Source of the DNA: Actinomadura spongiicola
GTDB lineage: Bacteria > Actinomycetota > Actinomycetes > Streptosporangiales > Streptosporangiaceae
DNA: 64,000 nucleotides
Assembly: GCF_003432485.1 (NCBI RefSeq)
Contig: NZ_QVNQ01000004.1
Coordinates: forward strand, 1-64,000
Reading direction: 5' to 3'
Under the pieces are notes generated by a model. The model was not told the origin of the DNA, searched no databases, and saw only the letters and a list, made by a program, of their open reading frames with translations. Positions 17,215 to 27,298 of the stretch are shown piece after piece. Within the stretch, counting starts at the first letter, position 1; each line of letters begins with the position of its first letter. The position numbers and the translations under genes were made by a program.

Positions 17215-19340
17215 CGCTCGCAGGCGCGGCGCAGCTCGTCCGCGTCGAGCGGGAAGCCCACCTGCCGCAGGACCCGCCCCGACGGGCTCCACACCACCAG
17301 CGGCGGCATCCGCTCGGCCGCCTCGTCGATGCCGACGCCGCCGACGCGGTCGCGGCCGAGGTCCCACTCGACCCGGCCGCGCCGGGTGACGACCGCGAGC
17401 CCGGCGGACGACACGCGGAGCTGCGAACGGTTGCGGTCGTACAGCCAGTAGCCGACGAGGCCGACGACCAGCCCGGCGGGCACCGACCAGGACGCCGTGG
17501 CGTTGAAACCGCCCAGCTCCGGGCCGAGCCAGACCGCGCCGAGCAGCGCCACGGCCTGGCACAGCAGGACGCTCATGCCGTACGTTCCGGCCCGGGAACG
17601 GCGCGGCGCGTCCAGCAGCGCGCCCGGCGCGGTGACGGGGCCGGGCGGCGCGGACGCCTCCAGCGTGAAATCGTGCTCGCCGGGACGGTCCCCACGCCGC
17701 GCCGCCGCCTCCTGCTCCGTCCCCTGCCCGGTGTCGGGGCCCGCGTCCTGCCCGGCGGCGCTCTGCGAGGTCACGGACGCGGTCGCCGGTTCCGGGTCGG
17801 CGGAGGTGTCGGTGAGCGTCGACACGGCGGAGTGGAACGCGGCGCTGAGATACGCGTCGTACTCGGCGTCGTTGACGGGCAGCCCCGCGCGGCGGGCCGC
17901 GTCACGCAGGTCGGTCCGGGAGATCCGCAGCGCCGACAGCGGCGCGGCGAGGAACTCGTCGCCGTCGGTGTCGTACAACCGGACCCAGGCGTGCCCGGCG
18001 ATGGTCAGCAGCTCGATGCCGCCGATGCGGTCCTCCGGCATGGTGACGACGACGTCGCCCGCCGCGTCCGCCCAGCCGAGCCCGCCCTCCGCGACCACCA
18101 GCCGGCCGCCGGGCACCCGGGCGAAGATCTCCGGCAGCCATTCCAGGCCGTAGGAGGCGCGGCGCGGCGGCCGCGTGGCCGGAGTGATCACCCGGTAGCC
18201 GTGGTCGTCGAGGGCGTGCGCGAGCTGGAAGCCGTCCAGTCCGTCGGCGGGCAGCCGGGCGACGAGCTCCAGCCGGTGCCCGAACGCCAGCGCGGCCAGT
18301 TCGGCGCGGCGCGGCTCGCCGCTCACCGGGTCGAGCCGCAGCCCGGGACCGACGACGACCGCGGCGACGTCCCCGGCCCGCAGGTCCTGCGCCTCGCGGC
18401 GGCGGCCGGGACGGACCCGCACCAGCAGCCGCTCCGCCGTGATCGTCCAGCGGACCTGCGCGGCCCGCAGCAGGCGGCGGCGCGCGGCCAGCACCCCGAA
18501 GATCGCGGCGAGCGCCCAGCAGCCCGCGGCGAGCCGGGCGCCGAACTCGCCGGTGCCGTCCGCCGCGATCTTGGCGATCATGATCGCGCCGAGCAGGGCG
18601 GTCAGCGCGCCGAGCAGCACGATCCGGCGGCGGCTCGGCAGCGGCTCCGGCGTGTCCAGCCGCTGCGCGCCGCCCGCCCGGCCGCGGGCGCCGCCGCCCG
18701 CGGCGCGCACGGTGTCCGTCGAGGGCGGCTCGTGCGCCGCGGCGAGCAGGGCCGCCTCCTGGTCGAGCAGCCGCTTCTCCGTCGCGTGGTCGCGGGGCAG
18801 CGCGCTGCCCGCCGGGTCGCCGTCGTCAAGCCCCGGGACGCGCAGCGCGTCGTCCAACGCCGGATCGAGCAGGTCGGTCGCCTCGCCGTCAAGGATGTGC
18901 ATGGGGATGCCGAGCCGCCGGGCCGTGACGAACACGGCGAGCGGCTCCAGCCCCATCGAGGTCATCCCGCCGACCGCGGTGCGTCCGAACCGGTGGAACA
19001 CCGTGAGGACCCCGTCGCCGGTGGTCAGGGCCAAAGCGTCGATCCGCGACCGCTCGTAGGAGACCATGCTCAGCCCGCCCGGGCCGATCCGCTCCAGACC
19101 GTCGGCGGACAGCCGCCAGTACGGGCGGGGACGCCGCCGCCGCGCGTCCGGGGCGGCGCCGAGCAGCCACGGAATCGCGCCGACGACACCGATCAGCGCG
19201 GCCCACAGCCATACCGGGCGGATCGGCAACAGCGCCAACACCACCGCGAGCAGGGCGAAAGGGCCGACGGCTACAGGGCGCCACCGGCCGCCGGGTCCCG
19301 CCAGGCCCACCAGCTCATGCTCCACAGTCCGCATCCTCAC
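17154..19340 (-). CDS. Large membrane protein with three TM-pair/PH-like units
   Basis: A 728-residue protein not matched to a named family by me. Three pairs of hydrophobic helices are visible (about 24-62, 240-285 and 585-625). Each is followed by a soluble beta-rich segment that starts alike: YWRLSADGLERI, RWTITAERLLVRV and QLRVSSAGLAVVTRRGRVEWDL. Linkers are Ala/Gly/Asp-rich. This reads as a triplicated 'two TM plus PH-like' module. The GTG at 19340 and ATG at 19334 are both possible starts. It is cytoplasm-facing or surface scaffold-like by inference; function unknown. Confidence 0.75.
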   Translation of the reverse strand: MRMRTVEHELVGLAGPGGRWRPVAVGPFALLAVVLALLPIRPVWLWAALIGVVGAIPWLLGAAPDARRRRPRPYWRLSADGLERIGPGGLSMVSYERSRIDALALTTGDGVLTVFHRFGRTAVGGMTSMGLEPLAVFVTARRLGIPMHILDGEATDLLDPALDDALRVPGLDDGDPAGSALPRDHATEKRLLDQEAALLAAAHEPPSTDTVRAAGGGARGRAGGAQRLDTPEPLPSRRRIVLLGALTALLGAIMIAKIAADGTGEFGARLAAGCWALAAIFGVLAARRRLLRAAQVRWTITAERLLVRVRPGRRREAQDLRAGDVAAVVVGPGLRLDPVSGEPRRAELAALAFGHRLELVARLPADGLDGFQLAHALDDHGYRVITPATRPPRRASYGLEWLPEIFARVPGGRLVVAEGGLGWADAAGDVVVTMPEDRIGGIELLTIAGHAWVRLYDTDGDEFLAAPLSALRISRTDLRDAARRAGLPVNDAEYDAYLSAAFHSAVSTLTDTSADPEPATASVTSQSAAGQDAGPDTGQGTEQEAAARRGDRPGEHDFTLEASAPPGPVTAPGALLDAPRRSRAGTYGMSVLLCQAVALLGAVWLGPELGGFNATASWSVPAGLVVGLVGYWLYDRNRSQLRVSSAGLAVVTRRGRVEWDLGRDRVGGVGIDEAAERMPPLVVWSPSGRVLRQVGFPLDADELRRACERYGLPWGPPDDRPAPPPPEL

Positions 19341-19496
19341 ACGGGTCCCCGCGGGCCCGTCTCCCCCTTCCAGGATCCCGTCGCCGTCCGGAACCGACTT
19401 CCATCGTGCCGGTCAGGTCGGCCTTGCCTCGCGGCGCCCCACCGGTTCCCGCTCCCGTACGCGCTCCCGTTCGCGCCGTGGCCCGTCATCGGCCCG

Positions 19497-20555
19497 TCAT
19501 CGGCCCCTCGACGAGCCGCCGCGCCTGCGCAGCAGCCCGTAGCCGACGGCGGCGGCGATCGCGACCGCGAGGAACAGGCCCATCCTGGTGCCGCCGGTGT
19601 CCCGGTCGCTCTGTTCGATGTCGGCGGACGTCCCCGAGTTCTTCGGACCGTTCCGCCCGGACGGGGACGGCGACGGCCGCGCCTCGTCCGGCAGCGGCAC
19701 CCGGTAGACCGGCGAGTTCGTCCCCTCGGACCCCGCCAGCAGCGCGATGCCGTCCGCCGTGTACGTCACCGACTCGCCCTGCGGCTGGAACGGCAGGTCG
19801 ATCGACTTCAGGGCCTTGCCGGGCCTGCCGTCCGCGTCCACCGCGTACAGGCGCGCGCCGAAGTAGGTCCGGATGACGCAGGTGCGCCCGTCGGGGGAGA
19901 ACGCGCCGTCGGTGGCCATGGCGGGCGCGTCGCCGACCTTCCGCATCACGTTGTGACCGCTGGTCCGCAACCGTGCCGGGCCCTCGTAGAGCTTGCCGCC
20001 GAACACCTTGCTGGCGATGTAGACGCGGTTCGTCTTCGGATTGATCATGAAGGTCTCGGCGTTCCGTGGCCCGTCCGCGTACTTGATCTTGAAGGTGGTG
20101 GCGCGGAGGGTCTGGCTGCGGAGCCTGGCCGGCTCCGGAATCCGGTACAGGGTCACATGGGGCCACGCGCCGCCGAGGTTGTCGCCGATGTCCGCCACGA
20201 AGATCGCGGGACGGCCGCGCCCGTCCCGGCCGAGCGCGATGCCCTCCCAGTCGCGGGCGCCCGCGCCGCCGACCGTCAGCACGGCCCGGATCCGTCCGCC
20301 CTGGTCGAGCGCGTAGACCTTCGGGACGCCGCCGGAGTCGTTGTGCGTGTAGACGACGCCGGGATGCCGGGTGCTGGCCGCCAGGCCGCTGGACTCGGTG
20401 ATCCGCGGGTCGTCGATCGTGAACGCCACCTTGTCGTCCCGGGCGGCGCCCCCGGCCGTCGCGACGGCGGGGCCGCCGAGGCACACCGAGCCGCCGACGA
20501 GGCCGCCGGTGAGAACGAGCGCGGTGACGGACCGGACGGCCCCCCTGCCGGACAT
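19497..20555 (-). CDS. Secreted, C-terminally anchored beta-propeller-like protein
   Basis: About 352 residues. It starts with a Sec signal (MSGRGAVRSVTALVLTGGLVGGSV, then a cleavage-like AVATAGGA). A propeller-like body follows (ITESSGLAASTRHPGVVYTHNDSGG, DWEGIALG, VADIGDN, TDGAFSPDGRTCVIRTY). A Pro/Ser linker (SPSPSG) leads to a C-terminal TM helix and basic tail. No LPXTG is present. The ATG at 20555 is preferred over the GTG at 20591, whose extra residues are acidic and would spoil the signal. It resembles uncharacterised extracellular proteins annotated as esterase-like or SdiA-regulated; no activity is assigned. Confidence 0.78.
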   Translation of the reverse strand: MSGRGAVRSVTALVLTGGLVGGSVCLGGPAVATAGGAARDDKVAFTIDDPRITESSGLAASTRHPGVVYTHNDSGGVPKVYALDQGGRIRAVLTVGGAGARDWEGIALGRDGRGRPAIFVADIGDNLGGAWPHVTLYRIPEPARLRSQTLRATTFKIKYADGPRNAETFMINPKTNRVYIASKVFGGKLYEGPARLRTSGHNVMRKVGDAPAMATDGAFSPDGRTCVIRTYFGARLYAVDADGRPGKALKSIDLPFQPQGESVTYTADGIALLAGSEGTNSPVYRVPLPDEARPSPSPSGRNGPKNSGTSADIEQSDRDTGGTRMGLFLAVAIAAAVGYGLLRRRGGSSRGR

Positions 20556-20597
20556 CCCGTGATCATCCCCGTTCCGCACCCCGTCGATCACCCGTCC

Positions 20598-20681
20598 TCA
20601 GTTCAGCAGCGCGCCGAGCACCGCGGCAAGGACGAGCGCGGTCAACACGGTGGGAAGCAGCCAGCGGGGCGCGCGGTTCAC
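20598..20681 (-). CDS. 27-residue single-TM small protein (putative)
   Basis: A small ORF reading MNRAPRWLLPTVLTALVLAA, then VLGALLN and a stop. A positively charged N-terminus is followed by one hydrophobic helix. The GTG start is preceded by TAAGCT, six bases upstream, a possible leaderless -10 arrangement. It is divergent from the amidotransferase gene at 20748 and lies just upstream of the propeller gene on the same strand, so it could be the first gene of that unit. Confidence 0.45.
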   Translation of the reverse strand: MNRAPRWLLPTVLTALVLAAVLGALLN

Positions 20682-20747
20682 CCTCTGAGCTTATTCGGCG
20701 CCGTGAGCGGGTCGAACCGCACGCCCCCCGCGTGCATCTCACCCAAC

Positions 20748-21704
20748 ATGTGCGGACTGTTCGGGGTGGTGCGTTCACCGTTCGCCGACGACCCGGGGAG
20801 GGCGTCGGACGTCTTCGTCGCGCTGGGCGCGCTCGCGGAGGAACGCGGGACGGACTCGGCGGGGCTGGCGCTCCTCGGCGGGTGGCCCGGCCTGGCCGGG
20901 CGACCGGGCGGCGAGCGGCCCGAGCCGGGCGGGGGCTGCCGCGTCGTGAAGGGACGCGGCCGCTTCTCGGGGGTCTGGCGGTCGGAGTTCCTGCCCGAGC
21001 TCGACCGCGCGCCGGTCGTCCTCGGGCACACCCGCTGGGCCACGCAGGGATCGACGGCCGAGCCGAACAACGCCGGCCCGCTCGTCGTCGCGGGGGCGGA
21101 CGGCCCCTCGACGACCGGCGGGGCGATCGTCGTCGCCGCCCACAACGGCGACATCGACGCGGCCGGGCTGCGGTCGCGTTTCCCGCTGCCGCCCGCCGCC
21201 GGAACGACCGACAGCGAACCGATCTTCCAGGCCCTCGCGGGCTGCGAGGGCCCGTCCGACGTGACCGGGGTCCTGGAGGCCCTGGTCGGACGGGCCGCGC
21301 TCGTCTGGGTCGACCGCGACCGCCCGACCGAGGTGCACCTGGCCCGCGCCGCGCTCAGCCCGCTGACCGTGGCCGTGGACACCGACCAGAACATCTACTG
21401 GGCGTCCAACCCGCGCTGGTTCCGGGAGGTGCAGGAGCACACGCGGGTCACGTTCGTCACCGTCGTCATGCTCCGTGAGGGCACCTACCTGAAGGTCGGC
21501 ATGGAGCACCGTCCCGGCCGCCGCGACGTGCCCGACGTGCTCGCGACGGCCACGTTCCTCCCGACGGCCAGGGACACCGACATGGACGACCGCGTCTGGA
21601 CGGGCTTCACCGCCGACGACGAGGAATGCGACCGCGCGGGCCTGCTCCACCGCGTCGTGAACCGTCCGGGCGGCCCGGACGGTTCCGTCCTCTCGGTCGC
21701 CTGA
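20748..21704 (+). CDS. Class II glutamine amidotransferase
   Basis: A 318-residue Ntn-type amidotransferase. Cys2 (MCGLFGVV) is the predicted nucleophile after Met removal; HTRWATQGS and HNGDI are the conserved substrate-binding motifs. There is no synthase domain, so it is a stand-alone glutaminase domain with about 80 extra C-terminal residues. The partner acceptor is unknown. The start is fixed by the need for Met-Cys. It converges on serC and is divergent from the 27-residue ORF. Confidence 0.88.
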   Translation: MCGLFGVVRSPFADDPGRASDVFVALGALAEERGTDSAGLALLGGWPGLAGRPGGERPEPGGGCRVVKGRGRFSGVWRSEFLPELDRAPVVLGHTRWATQGSTAEPNNAGPLVVAGADGPSTTGGAIVVAAHNGDIDAAGLRSRFPLPPAAGTTDSEPIFQALAGCEGPSDVTGVLEALVGRAALVWVDRDRPTEVHLARAALSPLTVAVDTDQNIYWASNPRWFREVQEHTRVTFVTVVMLREGTYLKVGMEHRPGRRDVPDVLATATFLPTARDTDMDDRVWTGFTADDEECDRAGLLHRVVNRPGGPDGSVLSVA

Positions 21705-21712
21705 CCGGTCAC

Positions 21713-22886
<1,174 letters not shown>

Positions 22887-22896
22887 TCACGAAAGG

Positions 22897-23181
22897 CTAC
22901 TTGACCCGCCGTATGGCCCAGGTCAGCAGGGTCACAAGTGCGACCGCGCAGACGGCGCCGACCACCGTGGGCGGGTAGATCCAGTCGTCGCCCCGCGCGT
23001 GGGCCCGCACGGCCGTGTGCGCGGAGTCGTAGGTCAGGAACGCCAGGAACGCGGCGGAGGCCACGGCGGCGACCCGTCCCGACGCGGCGTTGGCACGGCG
23101 GCGCCGCGTCTCGCGCTCCGCCTCGTGCCGTCTGAGCTCTTCGAGAGCCTCGTCGCGGTCCTGGCTCACGCCGCCCATCAT
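22897..23181 (-). CDS. Small two-TM membrane protein
   Basis: A 94-residue protein. A charged N-terminal helix (SQDRDEALEELRRHEAERETRRRRANAAS) precedes two hydrophobic helices (VAAVASAAFLAFLTYDSAH and VVGAVCAVALVTLLTWAI), ending in basic RRVK. It starts at one of two adjacent ATGs (23181, 23178). It stops 10 bp before serC and may be co-transcribed with it. No family assigned. Confidence 0.7.
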   Translation of the reverse strand: MMGGVSQDRDEALEELRRHEAERETRRRRANAASGRVAAVASAAFLAFLTYDSAHTAVRAHARGDDWIYPPTVVGAVCAVALVTLLTWAIRRVK

Positions 23182-23284
23182 GCCAAGGGCGGGCGGGTGT
23201 CCGGCGCCGAACCAGGCCCCCGGCCGGACCCGGGGGCCGATACGTCTGTTCGGGGGATGGGGGTGCAGGGGGACGTGCGGCCGA

Positions 23285-24397
23285 TCAGCCGGCCTGCGGC
23301 TTGACGACCTTCGCGGCCCCGGGGACGTCGTTGATGGAGCGGCTTCCCGGGCCGGTGTACCTGGCGCTCGGGCGGACGAGCCGTCCCGTGCGCTTCTGCT
23401 CCATGATGTGCGCGGCCCACCCGGCGGTGCGGCCGCAGGTGAACAGGGCGGGCATCATCGCGGTCGGGACCTCGGCGAAGTCGAGGACGACCGCCGCCCA
23501 GAACTCCACGTTCGTCTCGATCGGACGGTCGGGACGGCGTTCGCGCAGCACCGACAGGGCGGCGTCCTCCAGGGCCTTCGCGGCCTCGAAGCGCGGCGCG
23601 CCCAGTTCCTTGGCGGTGCGGCGCAGGACGCGGGCGCGCGGGTCCTCGGCGCGGTACACGCGGTGCCCGAAGCCCATCAGCCGTTCGCCGGAGTCGAGGA
23701 TGTCGGTGACGACCTTGCGGGCGTCGCCGAGCTGCTCCACCCGCTCGATCATCGGCAGCACGCGGGCGGGCGCGCCGCCGTGCAGCGGCCCCGACATGGC
23801 GCCGATCGCGCCGGAGATGGCGGCGGCCACGTCCGCGCCGGTGGACGCGATCACGCGGGCGGTGAAGGTGGAGGCGTTCAGGCCGTGCTCGGCGGCCGAC
23901 ACCCAGTACGCGTCGATGGCCCGGACGTGCTTCGGATCGGGCTCGCCACGCCACCGGACCATGAACCGCTCGGTGATCGTCGTCGCCGCGTCGATCTTGT
24001 CCTGCGGGACCATCGGGACGCCGATGCCGCGCGCCGACTGCGCCACGAACGACAGGGCCGTCACCGACACCCGGGCGAGGTCGGCGCGGGCCTCCTCGTC
24101 GGAGATGTCGAGCAGCGGCCGCATCCCGTACGCGGGGGCGAGGGTGGGGATCGCGCTCTGCACGTCCACCCGGACGTCACCGGAGGTGACCGGCAGGATG
24201 TGCGGCTCGGCGGGGGTGAGGCCCGGGTCGAAGCTGTCGTCGACGAGGAGTCCCCAGGCGTCCCCGAAGGAGACGCTGCCGACGAGTTCCTCGATGTCGA
24301 CTCCCCGGTAGCGGAGGGCGCCGCCCTCCTTGTCCGGTTCGGCGATCTCGGTCTCGAAGGCCACGACCCCCTCGAGCCCGGGTTTGAAGTCGGACAT
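23285..24397 (-). CDS. citA: Citrate synthase 2 (CitA type)
   Basis: A 370-residue citrate synthase. Catalytic-region motifs are AEHGLNASTF, MGFGHRVY and FWAAVVLDFAEVP (His, His, Asp). The length is that of the short type II/2-methylcitrate-like group. It condenses oxaloacetate with acetyl-CoA (or possibly propionyl-CoA). The start MSDFKPGLEGVVAFETEIAEPDK at 24397 has AGGA 8 nt upstream; the longer open frame is not needed. It is divergent from pdxH. Confidence 0.94.
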   Translation of the reverse strand: MSDFKPGLEGVVAFETEIAEPDKEGGALRYRGVDIEELVGSVSFGDAWGLLVDDSFDPGLTPAEPHILPVTSGDVRVDVQSAIPTLAPAYGMRPLLDISDEEARADLARVSVTALSFVAQSARGIGVPMVPQDKIDAATTITERFMVRWRGEPDPKHVRAIDAYWVSAAEHGLNASTFTARVIASTGADVAAAISGAIGAMSGPLHGGAPARVLPMIERVEQLGDARKVVTDILDSGERLMGFGHRVYRAEDPRARVLRRTAKELGAPRFEAAKALEDAALSVLRERRPDRPIETNVEFWAAVVLDFAEVPTAMMPALFTCGRTAGWAAHIMEQKRTGRLVRPSARYTGPGSRSINDVPGAAKVVKPQAG

Positions 24398-24525
24398 GTT
24401 TCGTCCTGCCTTTCGTCTCCAGGAGTGATAAGGCGGTGCCGTGCCATTGAACCCTGTCGGCTTTACCGTCCAGTACCCAGGGTGCGTGCGAGTTGCACAA
24501 CGGCCAGGTGAGAGGCTCAGACGCT

Positions 24526-25221
24526 GTGGATTCCCCAAAGCCCGACCCCGCGCGGCTTCGCAGTTCCTACGAGGGAGGCGAACTGTCGGAACGGTCCCTC
24601 CCGCCCGACCCGTTCGCGCTGTTCGCCGCGTGGTTCGCCGACGTGCACGCGTACGGGCTGCCGGAGCCGAACGCGATGGTGCTCGCCACGGCGTCCGCCG
24701 ACGGGGTCCCGAGCGCCCGGACGGTCCTGTTGAAGGGGTACGGGCCCCGAGGGTTCCGCTTCTTCACGAACCTGACGTCCCGTAAGGGCCGTGAACTCGC
24801 GGAGAACCCGCGGGCGGCGCTGGTGTTCCCCTGGCACGCGATACACCGGCAGGTCCGGGTCGCCGGGCCGGTGGTCGAGCTGACACGGGACGAGGTCGCC
24901 GCCTATTTCCAGACGCGGCCGCACGGGTCGCGGATCGGCGCGTGGGCCAGCGAACGGCAGTCGGGCGTCATCCCCGGGCGGGACGTCCTGGAGCGGCGAT
25001 TCGCCGAACTGGCCGAACGCTGGCCCGAGGAATCCCCGGACGCGGCGGCGCCGCTGGAGGGCGCCGTCCCGCTGCCGGACTTCTGGGGCGGCTACCGCCT
25101 GGTCCCCGAGTCGGTCGAGTTCTGGCAGGGCCGCCGCGACCGCCTCCACGACCGGATCAGGTACCGGCTGGTGACCCGGACGAACACGGAGGAATGGGTG
25201 GTGGAGAGACTGTCTCCGTGA
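24526..25221 (+). CDS. pdxH: Pyridoxamine 5'-phosphate oxidase
   Basis: About 231 residues. PNAMVLATASADGVPSARTVLLKGY, FFTNLTSRKGRELAENPRAALVFPW and the C-terminal GGYRLVPESVEFWQGRRDRLHDR signature identify PdxH, which oxidises PNP/PMP to PLP using FMN. The GTG at 24526 has GAGAGG 10 nt upstream; GTG 24508 and TTG 24493 are alternatives. The stop overlaps the MFS start (GTGA at 25218-25221), so the two are translationally coupled. PLP made here serves enzymes such as SerC. Confidence 0.95.
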   Translation: MDSPKPDPARLRSSYEGGELSERSLPPDPFALFAAWFADVHAYGLPEPNAMVLATASADGVPSARTVLLKGYGPRGFRFFTNLTSRKGRELAENPRAALVFPWHAIHRQVRVAGPVVELTRDEVAAYFQTRPHGSRIGAWASERQSGVIPGRDVLERRFAELAERWPEESPDAAAPLEGAVPLPDFWGGYRLVPESVEFWQGRRDRLHDRIRYRLVTRTNTEEWVVERLSP

Positions 25222-26543
25222 CGGAGGAACAGCAGTCAACCCCCCAGTACGGTACTGACACCCCCAGGGAGCGGCGCGGCGGGCTGCGGCGGCTGGCGAT
25301 CGACACCCGGCCGCTGGCGCACCCGGCGTACCGGCGGCTGTGGGTCGGGCAGGGCGTGTCGTTCATCGGATACCAGGTCACCGCCGTCGCCGTGCCCGTC
25401 CAGGTGTACGAGATGACCGGGTCGTCGTTCTGGGTGGGCGCGCTCGGCGTGGCCGGCCTCGTCCCGCTGATCGTGTTCGGGCTGTGGGGCGGTGCGATCG
25501 CCGACCACATGGACCGGCGCAGGCTGCTGCTCATCGCGTCCTGCGTCTCGTGGGCCGCGACCCTGCTGCTGTTCGTCCAGGCGTCGCTCGGCATCGAGAA
25601 CCTCGGCCTGATCATGGCGGTGGTGGCGATCCAGTCCATCGGGTTCGCGGTGTCCTCGCCCGCCCGCAGCGCGATCATCCCGCGGCTGATCGACGCGCCG
25701 CTCGTGCCGGCGGCCAACACCCTCAACTTCACCGTGCTCCAGGGCGCCGCGCTGGCCGGTCCACTGTTCGCGGGCGTGATCCTCGTCCGCTGGGGTTACG
25801 GCGCGGCGTACGCGCTGGACGCCGTCCTGTTCACGGTCGCGCTGTACGCGGCGGCGCGCCTGCCCGCGATGCCGCCGCTCCACGACGTCGTCGGGGCCCC
25901 GGGCATGCGGTCGGTGCTCCTCGGCCTGCGCTACCTGGTGAGGCAACCGGTCCTGCTGATGTCGTTCGTCGTGGACGTCATCGCGATGGGGGTCGCGTTG
26001 CCCCGCGCGCTGTTCCCCGAGGTGGCCGACACCCGGTTCGGCGGCGAGGACGCGGTCGCGTACCTTTTCGCCGCCATCGCCGTCGGCGCGTTCCTCGGCG
26101 GGCTGTCGTCCGGCTGGATCGGGCGCGTGCACCGCCAGGGGATCGCGCTGGTCGTGTCCATCGCGATCTGGGGTCTCGCGGTGGCGGCGTCCGGGCTGAC
26201 CGGTCACCTGTGGCTCGCGGTGGCGCTGCTCGCCGTCGGCGGCGCGGCCGACCTGGTGTCGTCGGTGTTCCGCCAGTCGATGCTTCTGACGTACGCGCCG
26301 GACGAGATGCGCGGCCGCCTCCAGGGCGTCTTCACCGTCGTCGTCGCGGGCGGACCGCGGCTGGGGGACGTCCGGGCCGGTGCGACCGCGAGCGTCACCG
26401 GCGTCACCGCGTCCTGGGTGGGCGGCGGCCTGGCCTGCGCGGTTCTGGTCGTGCTGGTCGGGTTCGCCGTCCCCGCGCTGTTGCGCTACGACACACGCAC
26501 CGCCGAAACGGTGTCGGCCGAAACGGTCCGGATGACGAAGTGA
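25218..26543 (+). CDS. MFS exporter, EntS-like
   Basis: A 441-residue MFS_3 transporter. It has HPAYRRLWVGQGVSFIGYQVTAVAVPVQVYEMTGS, then motif A-like GGAIADHMDRRRLL and the characteristic VAGGPRLGDVRAGATAS near helix 10, typical of EntS siderophore/drug exporters. It overlaps pdxH by four bases in a GTGA arrangement. Substrate unknown; its coupling to pdxH is unusual and may only be an expression convenience. Confidence 0.88.
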   Translation: MTEEQQSTPQYGTDTPRERRGGLRRLAIDTRPLAHPAYRRLWVGQGVSFIGYQVTAVAVPVQVYEMTGSSFWVGALGVAGLVPLIVFGLWGGAIADHMDRRRLLLIASCVSWAATLLLFVQASLGIENLGLIMAVVAIQSIGFAVSSPARSAIIPRLIDAPLVPAANTLNFTVLQGAALAGPLFAGVILVRWGYGAAYALDAVLFTVALYAAARLPAMPPLHDVVGAPGMRSVLLGLRYLVRQPVLLMSFVVDVIAMGVALPRALFPEVADTRFGGEDAVAYLFAAIAVGAFLGGLSSGWIGRVHRQGIALVVSIAIWGLAVAASGLTGHLWLAVALLAVGGAADLVSSVFRQSMLLTYAPDEMRGRLQGVFTVVVAGGPRLGDVRAGATASVTGVTASWVGGGLACAVLVVLVGFAVPALLRYDTRTAETVSAETVRMTK

Positions 26544-26546
26544 GGC

Positions 26547-27200
26547 CTACCGGAGGGCCGAGGCGACGACCTTGAGGTCGTCGAGGAAACCGGCGTAGAC
26601 GGCGTCCCGGTCCTCGGCCCGCAGCACGGCGGACGGGTGGATCGTCGCGACGACCCGTGCGTCGGGCGTCTCCTCATCCGGGAGGGAGAGCAGCCGCCCG
26701 CGTTCCTTGGTCACGCGGAAGGAGGGCCCGAGCAGTGCCTTGCCCGCCGTGGCGCCCAGCGTCACCACGACGTCCGGGTCGACCGCCCGCAACTCGGCCA
26801 GCAGCCAGGGACGGCACGCGCGGATCTCGCCCGCGCTCGGCGGCTCGTGGATGCGCCGCTTCCCGCCCTCCCGCCGCTTGAACTTGAAGTGCTTGACGGC
26901 GTTGGTGACGTACACGTCGCCGCGCTCGATGCCCGCCTCCTCCAGCGCCCGGTCGAGGATTCGCCCTGCCGGGCCGACGAACGGGTGGCCCTTGCGGTCC
27001 TCCTGGTCGCCGGGCTGCTCGCCGACGAACATGACCCGCCCGGCCGGGGAGCCCTCGCCGAAGACGGTCTGGGTGGCGTTCTCGTACAGGCCGCAGCCTC
27101 GGCACCCGGACGCCGCGCTGCGCAGTTCGTCCAGATCTGACCGCTTCTCGGGGGTCTCAGGTAGAAAAGGCGCCGCGGATCGGGAAGTTTTCGCGCTCAT
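26547..27200 (-). CDS. udgX: UdgX-type uracil-DNA glycosylase
   Basis: A 217-residue family 4-like uracil-DNA glycosylase. Motif GEQPGDQEDRKG (60-71) and HPS (188-190) fit family 4; the extra loop KFKRREGGKRRIH (about 106-118) with KRRIH at 114-118 is the UdgX signature, whose His (H118 here) forms a covalent bond to DNA at uracil sites in M. smegmatis UdgX. The protein has only three Cys (33, 36, 129); H104 in NAVKHFKF lies where the missing [4Fe-4S] ligand is expected. It is divergent from the DtxR gene. Confidence 0.92.
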   Translation of the reverse strand: MSAKTSRSAAPFLPETPEKRSDLDELRSAASGCRGCGLYENATQTVFGEGSPAGRVMFVGEQPGDQEDRKGHPFVGPAGRILDRALEEAGIERGDVYVTNAVKHFKFKRREGGKRRIHEPPSAGEIRACRPWLLAELRAVDPDVVVTLGATAGKALLGPSFRVTKERGRLLSLPDEETPDARVVATIHPSAVLRAEDRDAVYAGFLDDLKVVASALR

Positions 27201-27260
27201 CGTTCGTTGTCCCTACCCGGCTTCAGGGGGATATTCGCCGGGCCCGGCGACGCGAGGTCC

Positions 27261-27280
27261 GAGCAAGTAGACTCCTGCTC
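27261..27280. promoter_or_regulatory. Inverted repeat before the DtxR-family gene
   Basis: GAGCA (27261-27265) and TGCTC (27276-27280) form a short inverted repeat 19 bp before the GTG start at 27299, in the 98-bp gap shared with udgX. Its place suits autoregulation, but it does not match the classical DtxR iron box (TTAGGTTAGSCTAACCTAA). Confidence 0.35.
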
Positions 27281-27298
27281 ATAAGAGTGGAGGGAGCT

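Noticed and set aside
16866..21704. A 1612-codon open frame on the plus strand
   Set aside because: It spans several well-supported genes, including the minus-strand membrane and propeller genes. It is a GC-rich shadow frame; only its last part is the real amidotransferase.
27261..27280. Iron box for the DtxR/IdeR gene
   Set aside because: The sequence does not match the 19-bp DtxR consensus; only a short inverted repeat is present, so it is listed as a weak site.
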